A stretch of DNA of 64,000 bases from Lachnospiraceae bacterium. GTDB lineage: Bacteria; Bacillota; Clostridia; Lachnospirales; Lachnospiraceae. The position numbers and the translations under genes are program-made. Below the pieces are notes generated by a model that saw only the letters and a list, made by a program, of their open reading frames with translations, had not been told where the DNA came from and ran no database searches. Each line of letters opens with the position of its first letter. Position 1 is the stretch's first letter. Below, piece after piece: positions 25,339 through 34,792 of this stretch. The stretch spans positions 42,311 to 106,310 of the forward strand of contig JAFQOW010000010.1 of assembly GCA_017412055.1 (NCBI GenBank), given 5' to 3'.

Positions 25339-26256
25339 ATGGATCAGATACAGAAGACTCTTTTAGAAGAAATTGCTGACCTCCATGAGGTTCCAGCAGG
25401 AGCATATAATATCCGCGCAAACGGTGAGATGGCAGGCAGAAATACTACTGCAAATATCGATATCGTAACTAAGGAAGATAAGCAGGGTATCGACATTATT
25501 ATTAAATCTGGTACAAAGAATGAAAGTGTACATATTCCGGTAGTTCTTAGCCAGAGTGGTATCGAAGAGATGGTTTATAATGACTTTCATATAGGTGATG
25601 ACTGTGACGTAACTATAGTTGCCGGTTGTGGTATACATAACGGTGGTGATAAGAAGTCACAGCATGATGGAATTCACAGCTTTTTCATAGGCAAGAATTC
25701 TAAGGTAAAGTACGTGGAAAAGCATTATGGACAGGGTGATGGCAGTGGTGAGAGAATTATGAATCCACAGACTATTATCGAAATCGGTGAAGATAGCTAT
25801 ATGGAGATGGAAACTGTTCAGATAAAGGGTGTAGATTCTACTGACAGAATAACAAAGGCACGACTTGCAGACAGAGCTTCAGTCAAGGTTATCGAGAAGC
25901 TTGTAACTCATGGTAAGCAGTATGCCAGAACTTACTTTGAGGTAGAGATGGATGGTGAAGATTCCAGTGCCAATGTTATCTCTAGAGCAGTGGCAAGAGA
26001 TGAATCATACCAGATTTTCTTAGCTAAGATGAATGGAAACAATAAATGTGCAGGTCACTCAGAATGTGATGCCATTATTATGGATAATGCTAAAATTAGT
26101 GCGATTCCAGAGATTACGGCTAATAACTTGGATGCACAGCTTATCCATGAGGCTGCTATCGGAAAGATTGCAGGAGAGCAGATTGTGAAGCTTATGACAC
26201 TAGGCCTTACAGAGGCAGAAGCAGAAGAGCAGATAGTAAATGGATTCCTTAAATAA
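25339..26256 (+). CDS. sufB: SufB/SufD-family iron-sulfur scaffold protein
   Basis: The 305-residue protein has the SufBD beta-helix pattern, with many short strands, VAGCGIHNGG (about 94-103) and GHSECDAIIMDNAKISAIPEI (about 236-256); this Cys/His/Asp block is the usual SufB signature near the SufC-binding end. The final helices (LTEAEAEEQIVNGFL) match SufB and SufD C-termini. At 305 residues it is shorter than typical SufB (about 470), fitting the minimal two-gene SufCB (SMS-type) systems of anaerobes. No SufS, SufU or SufD gene is adjacent. Confidence 0.82.
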   Translation: MDQIQKTLLEEIADLHEVPAGAYNIRANGEMAGRNTTANIDIVTKEDKQGIDIIIKSGTKNESVHIPVVLSQSGIEEMVYNDFHIGDDCDVTIVAGCGIHNGGDKKSQHDGIHSFFIGKNSKVKYVEKHYGQGDGSGERIMNPQTIIEIGEDSYMEMETVQIKGVDSTDRITKARLADRASVKVIEKLVTHGKQYARTYFEVEMDGEDSSANVISRAVARDESYQIFLAKMNGNNKCAGHSECDAIIMDNAKISAIPEITANNLDAQLIHEAAIGKIAGEQIVKLMTLGLTEAEAEEQIVNGFLK

Positions 26257-26272
26257 CTTGAAAAAATAGTAT

Positions 26273-26386
26273 GGTGTCAAAAATCCAGGATAAATTTTAA
26301 AAGTCATATTATAAAAATTATGCTATGTTTTTCCCATAGCATAATTTTCTATAATATGACCTTTTTATGTGAGGAATTTTGACACC
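26273..26386. repeat. 114-bp palindrome between convergent genes: bidirectional terminator or MITE
   Basis: The outer arms GGTGTCAAAAATCC (26273-26286) and GGAATTTTGACACC (26373-26386) are complementary except at one position. The inner arms (26303-26327 and 26335-26360) pair over about 25 bases with one bulge around a TTTTTCC loop. It fills the gap between sufB and the GH25 gene. Confidence 0.75.
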
Positions 26387-26392
26387 TTACAT

Positions 26393-28423
26393 TTAGGGAA
26401 TGCTTAGTGTGGTTTCTTCAGAACTAGTTTCCGTAGAAGAATTATCCTCAGATGATGATTCAGTTGTAGTTTCATCTTCCTTATCTTTTAATATTACAGT
26501 AATTTCCTGCATACCTCTTAGATTCTTTGAATCTATAATGTAATAGGTAATCGTGAAGCTTCCTGTTTTTAGAGTGGATTTTTCTGATGTTGATTCAGAT
26601 GCTGTATGGTCTGATGAACTTGTTTCATCAAGCGTGCTTGTTTCCTCGGAAATACTTGTTTCTTCAGAAACAGTACATTCCTCTGTGCTAGTATCTTCGC
26701 CAGTGGTACATTCTTGCGTTGAGTTGTTTTCATCTGAACCAGAAGTACTTTCATCTTCATTTGAATTAAGAAGCTTATCTAAGCCTTCTATAGTTACAGA
26801 GGAAATATCTAATAGGTTACCTTCATTATCTTTTACAGAAATAATGTTTTTTGTTATTTCATCTATTATTTCTGAATATGTTATATTGCTTATGTTAAAT
26901 GTTAAAGTTTCACTGTTTAAGGTAAACTTTGGTGTCGCTCTAACTACAAGTGGAATTTCAACTGTTTTTGTCACTCCTGTGAAATCTTTTAAGGAGTAAA
27001 CGATAGTGTATTTTCCTGCGGTATTAAAGGCGACATCATCTTTTACTTCTTTGCCTTTAGCATTTTTTATAGAAGCCTTTACAGAAGATGATGTGTCTAT
27101 ACCAGCAGTGTTAAAGGCTTTGACTCCTGTCAAATAATCTACAGTGCCACCGACATTGATTGTATATGACTTTGCTGGAGGGTTTAATACAATAGCTGAC
27201 GTAGGAACACCGCTTCCTGTATATGAGAAGAAGGAAACATTCATATCTACAACACCTTGAATTCCAGGCACTACACCAGTAGATGAGTACTGCCACATTT
27301 GGAATGGGTAGCTTGTAGAAGGAAGCTTGTCACCAGCTTTATATTCTACACCGTTGTTAGCATAAGCTTTAAAGTAGTAAGCCATCCATACTTTATAATC
27401 GTTTAAAAGCTCTGTATTAAAATAAGTCTTTATGGCGCTGTGATAGCTATATAGCATAGCTTCGTATCCGTAGCCCTCCATTGTAGAAAGGAATTTTCTA
27501 GCCACAGCGCTGGCTTGTGTCTTTGATAGCTTTGCAGCACCAGCACGACTTCCTGATACTGGTTCCCAGTCAAAGCATACAGGATATGTAAGCTTATAGT
27601 CTTTTATAATAGAAAGGAGGAAGGATGCTTCTTCCAATGCCTCTTGTTCTGTTATAGCTTGAGAATAGAAGTAAACACCAACCTGTAATCCGGCTGATAA
27701 AGCACCTTCTATATGCTCTTCAAAATAAGGGTCTGCATACATTTTAGCAGATGTCTGACCTCTGTAGCCGGCACGTATGATAACATATTGAACACCTGAT
27801 GCTTTTACCTTTACCCAATCGATAGCCTTCTTGTCCAGAGAGTTCCACTTTGATACATCTATGCCTTTTACTACACAGGCGTATTCGCTGACAGGAGGTT
27901 CTGTAGGCTTTTCAGTAGTGACCTTATCAGTTGTAGGCTCTTTTTTTGCTGTTGTAGGTGGCTCAGTTTCCTCTTCGTAAAACTCTTGTTTTTTAGGAGG
28001 TTCTGTTTCTGCTGTAGCTTCCTCTTCTTTATTACCTATATCCAGATCTTCAACAGCAATAGTTGGAGGTGGAGTAGGTTTTTTAGTTGTAGTTTCTTCT
28101 ACAGTAGTCTCCTCTACAGTTGTTTCTTCGGTGGTTGGTTCTACAGTTGTAGCTTCTTCAGTAGTAGAAGGCGCTTCTGTAGTTTGAGAAGTAGTAGTCT
28201 CTTCTTCAGTTGTAGTTTCTGTTGCATTTATATTTATGGTAGCCTTTCTATCATTATCTGAATCCCCAGTAATGGCAGATACAAGCAAAACAGTACTTAG
28301 TGTAATGACTGCTAGACCAGTGACAACGGTAGCTCCAATAGCTACATACGCCCCTACAGTGCCTGATGTATAGAAAGCTACGATTTTGTCTTTTGTGTTT
28401 TTAATAAAGCTTTTAATATTCAT
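26393..28423 (-). CDS. Membrane-anchored GH25 muramidase with Thr/Glu-rich stalk
   Basis: The 676-residue protein has an N-terminal hydrophobic segment (about 20-50), a Thr/Glu-rich stalk (about 65-175), a GH25 catalytic domain (about 180-395), Ig-like domains (about 400-560) and a Ser/Thr/Glu tail with SEETS-type repeats. GH25 hallmarks are GIDVSKWN (catalytic Asp), VIIRAGYRG, VGVYFYSQA and CFDWEPV (catalytic Asp and Glu). The enzyme should cut the muramic acid-glucosamine bond of peptidoglycan outside the cell. Start ATG 28423 has AGAGGT upstream; the longer frame to 28552 lacks a site. Confidence 0.88.
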   Translation of the reverse strand: MNIKSFIKNTKDKIVAFYTSGTVGAYVAIGATVVTGLAVITLSTVLLVSAITGDSDNDRKATININATETTTEEETTTSQTTEAPSTTEEATTVEPTTEETTVEETTVEETTTKKPTPPPTIAVEDLDIGNKEEEATAETEPPKKQEFYEEETEPPTTAKKEPTTDKVTTEKPTEPPVSEYACVVKGIDVSKWNSLDKKAIDWVKVKASGVQYVIIRAGYRGQTSAKMYADPYFEEHIEGALSAGLQVGVYFYSQAITEQEALEEASFLLSIIKDYKLTYPVCFDWEPVSGSRAGAAKLSKTQASAVARKFLSTMEGYGYEAMLYSYHSAIKTYFNTELLNDYKVWMAYYFKAYANNGVEYKAGDKLPSTSYPFQMWQYSSTGVVPGIQGVVDMNVSFFSYTGSGVPTSAIVLNPPAKSYTINVGGTVDYLTGVKAFNTAGIDTSSSVKASIKNAKGKEVKDDVAFNTAGKYTIVYSLKDFTGVTKTVEIPLVVRATPKFTLNSETLTFNISNITYSEIIDEITKNIISVKDNEGNLLDISSVTIEGLDKLLNSNEDESTSGSDENNSTQECTTGEDTSTEECTVSEETSISEETSTLDETSSSDHTASESTSEKSTLKTGSFTITYYIIDSKNLRGMQEITVILKDKEDETTTESSSEDNSSTETSSEETTLSIP

Positions 28424-28594
28424 GGTTATACCTCTGCAAAAATAATGTGATAATATTATAAGGGTTATGACTACTAATTTCAACAAATATAGTTTTTTTT
28501 TACATAAATTATGCAGTTGTTTTACAATATTTTCCAGATGATGTGTATGCATAAGATGATGTGCAATTTTTTGTCAAAGTATATTTGTAAATGC

Positions 28595-28623
28595 TTGAAA
28601 TATATAAAAAAATATGATAGAAT
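28595..28623 (+). promoter_or_regulatory. malQ promoter
   Basis: TTGAAA (28595-28600) and TAGAAT (28618-28623, with a TGA upstream) are separated by 17 bases. It lies in the divergent gap between the GH25 gene and malQ. Confidence 0.6.
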
Positions 28624-28708
28624 TCTAGTAATTGTGAAAGGGCTACCTTTTTATTGGTATTTCTTAAGTTAAATTATTACAATAAATATAAAGAAAGAGG
28701 AATCAATT

Positions 28709-30214
28709 ATGAGAACATGTGGTGTTTTATTACCTGTATCAAGCCTACCTTCAGAGTTTGGTATAGGATGTTTTGATGAGGAAGCATATGCATTTGTAGA
28801 TGCGTTAAAGGAGTCAGGACAGAAGTATTGGCAGGTTCTTCCATTTGGTCATACTAGCTATGGAGATTCGCCTTATCAGTCTTTCTCTACATTTGCGGGA
28901 AATCCTTATTTTGTATCTCTTAAAGAGTTCGTAAAAGAAGGATATATAACAGAGGAAGATTGCAGAGAGGCTAATATGGAAGGCCATCCGGAGTATGTTG
29001 ATTATGAGCGTGTTTATAACGGAAGATACGAAGTATTAAAGAAGGCATTTGAGAATAGTAATATTGCTAAGAATGCAGATTATAAAAAGTTTGTTAAAGA
29101 GAATGAAGACTGGCTTATTGATTATGCGTTATTTATGGCAGTAAAGGCAGCTAATGATGGCAAGAGCTTTATCGAGTGGGATGAAGACATTAAGCTTAGA
29201 AAGCCAGCTGCAGTAGAAAAGTGCATGAAAGAGTACAAGGATACAATCGATTTATATTGCTTTATTCAGTACGAGTTCTTTAAGCAGTGGGAAGCTCTTA
29301 GAAAATATGCCAATGATAATGGCATTGAGATAGTTGGAGATATTCCAATCTATGTTGCATATGATAGTGCTGATGTATGGACAAATCCAGATTTATTTGT
29401 ACTTGACAAGGATCTTAAGCCTATCAAGGTTGCAGGATGTCCACCAGATGCATTTAGTGAAGATGGACAGCTTTGGGGTAACCCATTGTACAAGTGGGAT
29501 TATCATAAGAAGACAGGTTATAAGTGGTGGAAGGATAGAATGGCTGCTTGTAACAAGTTATATGATATGGTTCGTATCGACCACTTTAGAGGTTTTGATG
29601 AGTACTATGCTATTCCATTTGGTGAACCAACAGCTAAGAATGGTAAGTGGGAGCAGGGTCCTGGATTTGACTTATTCAAAGCGCTTAATGAGGAATTTGG
29701 TGAGATGAATATTATCGCAGAGGATTTGGGATACATAACACCTACAGTAAGACAGCTTCTTGAAGATACTAAGTTCCCAGGTATGAAGGTATTACAGTTT
29801 GCATTCTTTGAGAATTCAGAGAGTGAATATCTTCCATATAACTATGTGAATAATGGTGTTGTATATACAGGAACACATGATAATGATACAGTTGTAGGCT
29901 GGTATGAGTCTCTTGATAAGGGAGCAAAGCAGTTCACAAAGGATTATCTCCAGATTAAGAATGATGATGAAGTTTGTGATGCTATGGTTGCAGCGGCTAT
30001 GGCAAGTGTGGCTGATTACTGTATAATCCCAATTCAGGATTATCTCGGACTTGGTTCAGAGGCTAGAATTAATATCCCTTCAACAGTTGGTGCTAACTGG
30101 AAGTGGAGAATGAGTAAGGGTGCTCTTACATCAGAAGTTATTGAGAAGATGAATACTATGGCTAAGATGTACGGAAGATACAATCCAGATAATAAGCCAG
30201 CTGAAGAAAAATAA
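28709..30214 (+). CDS. malQ: 4-alpha-glucanotransferase
   Basis: The 501-residue GH77 enzyme disproportionates maltooligosaccharides in the cytosol. It opens with RTCGVLLPVSSLPS and WQVLPFGHTSYGDSPYQS, both diagnostic for GH77. DIPIYVAYDSADVW (about 211), RIDHFRGFDEYY with nucleophile Asp (about 290), NIIAEDLGYITP with acid Glu (about 337) and YTGTHDNDT (about 391) carry the active site. The length is normal. It would use the glucans released by the surface starch locus. AAAGAGG precedes the ATG. Confidence 0.97.
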   Translation: MRTCGVLLPVSSLPSEFGIGCFDEEAYAFVDALKESGQKYWQVLPFGHTSYGDSPYQSFSTFAGNPYFVSLKEFVKEGYITEEDCREANMEGHPEYVDYERVYNGRYEVLKKAFENSNIAKNADYKKFVKENEDWLIDYALFMAVKAANDGKSFIEWDEDIKLRKPAAVEKCMKEYKDTIDLYCFIQYEFFKQWEALRKYANDNGIEIVGDIPIYVAYDSADVWTNPDLFVLDKDLKPIKVAGCPPDAFSEDGQLWGNPLYKWDYHKKTGYKWWKDRMAACNKLYDMVRIDHFRGFDEYYAIPFGEPTAKNGKWEQGPGFDLFKALNEEFGEMNIIAEDLGYITPTVRQLLEDTKFPGMKVLQFAFFENSESEYLPYNYVNNGVVYTGTHDNDTVVGWYESLDKGAKQFTKDYLQIKNDDEVCDAMVAAAMASVADYCIIPIQDYLGLGSEARINIPSTVGANWKWRMSKGALTSEVIEKMNTMAKMYGRYNPDNKPAEEK

Positions 30215-30230
30215 TAATTGATTTCTTATA

Positions 30231-30263
30231 AAAACGACTTAGTTATTCTAAGTCGTTTTTCTT
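30231..30263 (+). terminator. malQ terminator
   Basis: AAAACGACTTAG pairs with CTAAGTCGTTTT around TTATT, followed by a T-rich run. Confidence 0.9.
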
Positions 30264-30363
30264 TACGCAGAACTTAAACTGTGATATTATGAAAGATGGG
30301 TAAAATAGGTAGTGTATAAGTATTATTCTATTTTATATATAAGATAAAAGGTAGGAATAACGT

Positions 30364-31284
30364 ATGAACAATATGGAAATAGTTGAAAATGAAATAACAA
30401 ATGATAAAAATACGGTGACTGATACAATTGTTAATGCTGGAATTGTCTTAGAAGGCGGTGGTATGAGAGGGTTGTATACAGCAGGCGTTTTAGATTACTT
30501 TATAGAAAAAGGGTTATATTTTAAAAATTGCTATGGTGTATCGGCAGGTGCCACACAGGGATGCAGCTATATATCAAAGCAAAAAAGGAGAGCTTATAAT
30601 ATATTTACAAAATATATGCAGGATAAAAGATATGCTTCTTTTGGCAATCTTATAAAAGAAGGCAATTATTTTGGAAAAGATTTTTCTTTGAAGAAGATTC
30701 CAGACGAATTAGAGCCATATGATTATGATACCTTTAAAAATTCAGGAATTAATTTTTATGCTGTAGCTACAAACTGTAGAACTGGTGAAGCTGAATATTT
30801 AAAAATTGATGATATGCGAAAGGAAGAAGATATGGACAAGGTGTGGGCCAGCTGTTCATTACCATTATTGTCAAAGAATGTGCGTATCGATGATGAGGAA
30901 TATCTAGATGGTGGAGTGGCTGATTCTATACCTGTTGTAAAGGCTATAAAAGATGGCAATAATAAGGTTGTACTGGTGCTTACAAGAGATATAAATTATA
31001 GAAAGAAGCCCAATAAGCTTATTTCTATTATTAAATTAAAATATAGAAAATATCCAAAATTTGTAAGTGTTATGGAAAGAAGGCATAGTATATATAATAA
31101 GACATTAAAACGTATCGCAAAGCTTGAAAGAGAAGGTAAACTATTTGTTATCAGACCAAAGTCAGAGGTAAAAATAGGTAGGCTTGAGAAAGATGTCCAT
31201 AAGATGACAGATTTATATAACGCAGGATATAATGAAGCAAAGGATTGCTTTGAGTCGTTGATTAAATATTTAAAGAGTGAATAA
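30364..31284 (+). CDS. Patatin-like phospholipase
   Basis: The 306-residue protein has the oxyanion GGGMRG loop (about 31-36), the nucleophile elbow GVSAGA (about 59-64) and the catalytic DGG (about 182-184) of the patatin Ser-Asp dyad. No signal peptide is seen, so it is likely cytosolic. The C-terminal half fits the YjjU-type patatin group. Its substrate, lipid acyl esters in general, is assumed from the family. It lies 42 bases upstream of murE and may be cotranscribed. Confidence 0.85.
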   Translation: MNNMEIVENEITNDKNTVTDTIVNAGIVLEGGGMRGLYTAGVLDYFIEKGLYFKNCYGVSAGATQGCSYISKQKRRAYNIFTKYMQDKRYASFGNLIKEGNYFGKDFSLKKIPDELEPYDYDTFKNSGINFYAVATNCRTGEAEYLKIDDMRKEEDMDKVWASCSLPLLSKNVRIDDEEYLDGGVADSIPVVKAIKDGNNKVVLVLTRDINYRKKPNKLISIIKLKYRKYPKFVSVMERRHSIYNKTLKRIAKLEREGKLFVIRPKSEVKIGRLEKDVHKMTDLYNAGYNEAKDCFESLIKYLKSE

Positions 31285-31325
31285 TGTAGATATAATGTAG
31301 GCAAATCGTAGAAGGAGGCTGTTCC

Positions 31326-32807
31326 ATGAAGCTTAAGAATTTTTTGGAAAATGTAGAATATGAAGTGATAAAAGGCCATGATGATACGGAGATTAAAGCA
31401 TTGGTGTACGATTCTAGAAAAGTTCAGCCAGGTGATGTATTTGTATGCATTAAAGGGGCTAAATGGGATGCTCATGACTTAATTCTTCAGGTTATAGAGG
31501 CTGGAGCTGTGTCCGTTGTAGTTGAGAGGGATATAGATAGCAGCATACTAGATAGTATAAGTGATAATGTAGCAGTGATTAAGGTAAAATCTACAAGAAA
31601 TGCATTGGCTTGTATGTCTGCAACTTTTTTTGGACACCCTTCAACTAAGCTTGTAACTATAGGAGTTACAGGTACAAAGGGAAAGACTACTACAGCGTAT
31701 ATGATTAGAGCTGTATTACAAAAGGCTGGAATAAATACTGGACTTATAGGAACTGTGGAGACTATTATTGGAGATGAAGTGATTCCATCTGCAAATACTA
31801 CACCAGAGTCATATATTGTTCAGGAATATTTTGACAAAATGGCAAAGGCTGGCTGTAAGGCAGTGGTTATGGAGGTTTCATCACAGGGGCTAATGATGGA
31901 CAGAGTAGCTGGTTTTACATTTGATTATGGTATATTCACTAATTTGTCAAAGGATCATATAGGTGAGAATGAGCATAAGGATTTTGATGACTATATGAGC
32001 AGTAAGGCCAAGTTATTTACAATGTGCAAGCACGGAATATTTAACATAGATGATAAGCATTATATGGATATGGTTAAAAATGCTACATGTTCCATAGAGA
32101 CATTTGGCTTATCTAAAGATGCTGATTTGAGAGCGACTAATATTTCTCTTCTTAAAAAAGCAGGAGTGATAGGTATTTCTTATGATTTAGAGGGTAGCAT
32201 AAATATGCCGGTAGAGATAGATATACCAGGCAAATTTAATGTGTATAATACACTTACAGCTATAGCTGTGTGCAAGCATTTTACAAAGGATTTAGACCTT
32301 ATGAAGAAGGTACTTATGGACATTCGTGTAAGAGGAAGAGTGGAGATTGTAGATGTATCGCCAAAGTTTACATTGATGATTGATTATGCGCATAATGCCA
32401 TGAGCTTAGAGAGCTTGCTTCTTAGCCTTAAGGAATATAATCCAAAGAGAATAGTTACATTGTTTGGTTGTGGTGGAAATCGTTCAAAGGATAGAAGATA
32501 TGAGATGGGTGAGGTTTCATCAAAATTATCAGATCTTACAATAGTTACATCAGATAATCCGCGTTTTGAAAAACCACAGGATATTATCGATGATATTATT
32601 ATTGGTGTGAGGCGTGGGAATGGAAAATACATTACTATAATAGATAGAAGAGAAGCTATAAAGTACGCAATAGAAAATGGCGAGGAAGGCGATGTAATCG
32701 TTCTTGCAGGAAAGGGCCATGAGGATTACCAAGAGATAGAAGGAAAAAAATACCCTATGGATGAAAGAGTTATTATAGAAGAAATAAAAAAGGAATTGAA
32801 TCTTTAG
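31326..32807 (+). CDS. murE: UDP-MurNAc-tripeptide ligase, meso-DAP type
   Basis: The 493-residue Mur ligase adds the third residue to the peptidoglycan stem peptide in the cytosol. The ATP loop is GVTGTKGKTTT (about 117-127). The substrate loop reads TSDNPRFE (about 409-416), and DNPR is the motif for meso-diaminopimelate rather than lysine. IDYAHN and GCGGNRSKDRR are also family-typical. GAAGGAGG lies eight bases before the ATG. asnB starts 16 bases downstream. The DAP specificity fits the dapA-dapB genes in this window. Confidence 0.96.
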   Translation: MKLKNFLENVEYEVIKGHDDTEIKALVYDSRKVQPGDVFVCIKGAKWDAHDLILQVIEAGAVSVVVERDIDSSILDSISDNVAVIKVKSTRNALACMSATFFGHPSTKLVTIGVTGTKGKTTTAYMIRAVLQKAGINTGLIGTVETIIGDEVIPSANTTPESYIVQEYFDKMAKAGCKAVVMEVSSQGLMMDRVAGFTFDYGIFTNLSKDHIGENEHKDFDDYMSSKAKLFTMCKHGIFNIDDKHYMDMVKNATCSIETFGLSKDADLRATNISLLKKAGVIGISYDLEGSINMPVEIDIPGKFNVYNTLTAIAVCKHFTKDLDLMKKVLMDIRVRGRVEIVDVSPKFTLMIDYAHNAMSLESLLLSLKEYNPKRIVTLFGCGGNRSKDRRYEMGEVSSKLSDLTIVTSDNPRFEKPQDIIDDIIIGVRRGNGKYITIIDRREAIKYAIENGEEGDVIVLAGKGHEDYQEIEGKKYPMDERVIIEEIKKELNL

Positions 32808-32823
32808 GTTAGAGGTGACGTAT

Positions 32824-34674
32824 ATGTGCGGTATTAGTGGATTTACAGGTAAGGTAAAGGAAGATAAAGAAAAAATATTAGTAAAAATGATGGATGAGAT
32901 AGCTCATCGTGGTCCAGACCAAGCTGGAACATTTGTGGATGAGGAGGCAGCCTTTGGTTTTAGACGCCTTAGTATCATAGATTTAGACCATGGAATGCAG
33001 CCTATGTACAATGAAAATAAGGATATAGTCATAGTGTTTAACGGTGAGATATATAATCACAAGGAGCTTCGAGAAGAGCTTAAGGCTAAAGGACATGTGT
33101 TTTCTAATAATGCGGACACAGAGGTTTTAGTACATGGCTATGAAGAGTATGGTACAAAGCTTCTTTATAGGCTTCGTGGTATGTTTGCATTTATGATTTA
33201 TGATATGAAAAACAAGCTTTTCTTTGGTGCAAGAGATTTTTTTGGTATAAAGCCTTTTTACTATACAAAAACAGATGAGGGAAACCTTGTATTCTGTTCA
33301 GAAATAAAAGGTATACTTAAGTTTCCTGGAATAAAAAGGGAAGTGAATGAGGAGGCCTTAGAGCAGTACATGAGCTTCCAGTATTCAGTACTACCAGAGA
33401 CTTTTTTCAAGGGGATATATAAGCTTCCAGCAGGCCATTTTATGATATATAAGGATGGAGAGCTTAACGTAGAGCGATATTTTGACCCTATGATGGAGCC
33501 TTTAAAAAAGTCAAAGATTTCATTGGAGGATACAGTATTTGATATTGAGAGACTTGTAAAATCTTCTGTGGATGCTCATATGATAGCTGATGTGGAGGTC
33601 GGCTCACTTCTTTCCAGTGGTGTAGATTCCAGCTATGTGGTATCGGAATTTCCTGGTAAGAAGACATTTACAGTGGGCTTTTTAGATAAGAATAGCAAAT
33701 ATAATGAGATTCCTTATGCTGAGAGCTTGGTCAAGGAGCTTGGTAAGGAAAATTATAATAAGAATATAAATAGTGATGAATATTTTGAATCGATTCCAAA
33801 GGTTATGTATTATATGGACGAACCGTTGGCAGACCCTTCATGTATTGCTTTATATTTTGTAGACAAGTTGGCATCAGAGCATCTTAAGGTAGTGCTTTCA
33901 GGAGAAGGAGCTGACGAGTTTTTCGGTGGCTATAATATTTATCATGAGCCTATATCATTAAAGCCGTTTAAGTTTATACCTAAGATTATTAGAAAGCCAA
34001 TGGGCGCCATAGCAAGCAAGCTTCCTAACTTTAAGGGCAGAAACTTTATTATCAGAGGTTCAAAAACTGTGGAGGAAAGATTTATTGGCAATGCTAATAT
34101 GTTCTCTGTTAAGGAGCGAGACAAGCTTTTAAAAACAAAGAAAACAAATATTCCACCTAGTCAGATTGTAGAATCATGTTATGCTTCAGTTAAGGGTCTA
34201 AATGATATTGCAAAGATGCAGTATATAGATATTAATTTCTGGCTTCAGGGTGATATTTTACTTAAAGCAGACAAGATGAGTATGGCTCACTCCCTTGAAT
34301 CGAGAGTGCCATTGGTGGACATAGAGGTATTTGATTACACAAAGAAAATGCCTATTGACTATCGATGTAATAAAAAAGCTACAAAGTATGCTTTTAGAAT
34401 TGCAGCTAAGCGTCATCTGCCAGAAGCTACGGCAAATAAAAAGAAGCTTGGCTTTCCAGTACCTATAAGAGTGTGGCTTAAGGAGGATAAGTACTATAAC
34501 TTAGTAAAAGAAGCATTCCACAGTGATGCCGCAGGTAAATTCTTTGATAAGGCTGGTATTATGAAGCTTCTATGTGACCATAAGGCAGGCAAGGCAGATA
34601 ATAGTAGAAAAATATGGACCATTTATGTATTCCTTGTATGGTACAAGGTATATTTTGAAGAGCAGCAAGCATAA
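32824..34674 (+). CDS. asnB: Glutamine-dependent asparagine synthetase-type amidotransferase
   Basis: The 616-residue class II amidotransferase starts MCGISGF; Cys2 is the glutaminase nucleophile, which fixes the start at ATG 32824 (GAGGTGA five bases upstream) rather than the GTG at 32815. The glutaminase domain spans about 2-200 (AHRGPD, NGEIYN). The synthetase domain has the pyrophosphate loop LLSSGVDSS (about 260) and GEGADEFFGGY. AsnB homologues make asparagine, but some in Gram-positive bacteria amidate meso-DAP in peptidoglycan precursors. Direct linkage to murE favours the second role here, by inference. Confidence 0.9.
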   Translation: MCGISGFTGKVKEDKEKILVKMMDEIAHRGPDQAGTFVDEEAAFGFRRLSIIDLDHGMQPMYNENKDIVIVFNGEIYNHKELREELKAKGHVFSNNADTEVLVHGYEEYGTKLLYRLRGMFAFMIYDMKNKLFFGARDFFGIKPFYYTKTDEGNLVFCSEIKGILKFPGIKREVNEEALEQYMSFQYSVLPETFFKGIYKLPAGHFMIYKDGELNVERYFDPMMEPLKKSKISLEDTVFDIERLVKSSVDAHMIADVEVGSLLSSGVDSSYVVSEFPGKKTFTVGFLDKNSKYNEIPYAESLVKELGKENYNKNINSDEYFESIPKVMYYMDEPLADPSCIALYFVDKLASEHLKVVLSGEGADEFFGGYNIYHEPISLKPFKFIPKIIRKPMGAIASKLPNFKGRNFIIRGSKTVEERFIGNANMFSVKERDKLLKTKKTNIPPSQIVESCYASVKGLNDIAKMQYIDINFWLQGDILLKADKMSMAHSLESRVPLVDIEVFDYTKKMPIDYRCNKKATKYAFRIAAKRHLPEATANKKKLGFPVPIRVWLKEDKYYNLVKEAFHSDAAGKFFDKAGIMKLLCDHKAGKADNSRKIWTIYVFLVWYKVYFEEQQA

Positions 34675-34792
34675 TTTTATATTAGGTAGATTTGGCAAAA
34701 ATACAGTATAAAGTAGCGCAATATGACTAATGTAATTTTTGATAGGATTTTTGCTATATTTTATTTAATTAAAAATTATGCGAGGTGCGTGT

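Noticed and set aside
26553..26999. 148-codon plus-strand frame
   Set aside because: Reverse of the Ser/Thr/Glu-rich end of the GH25 protein, without a start site.
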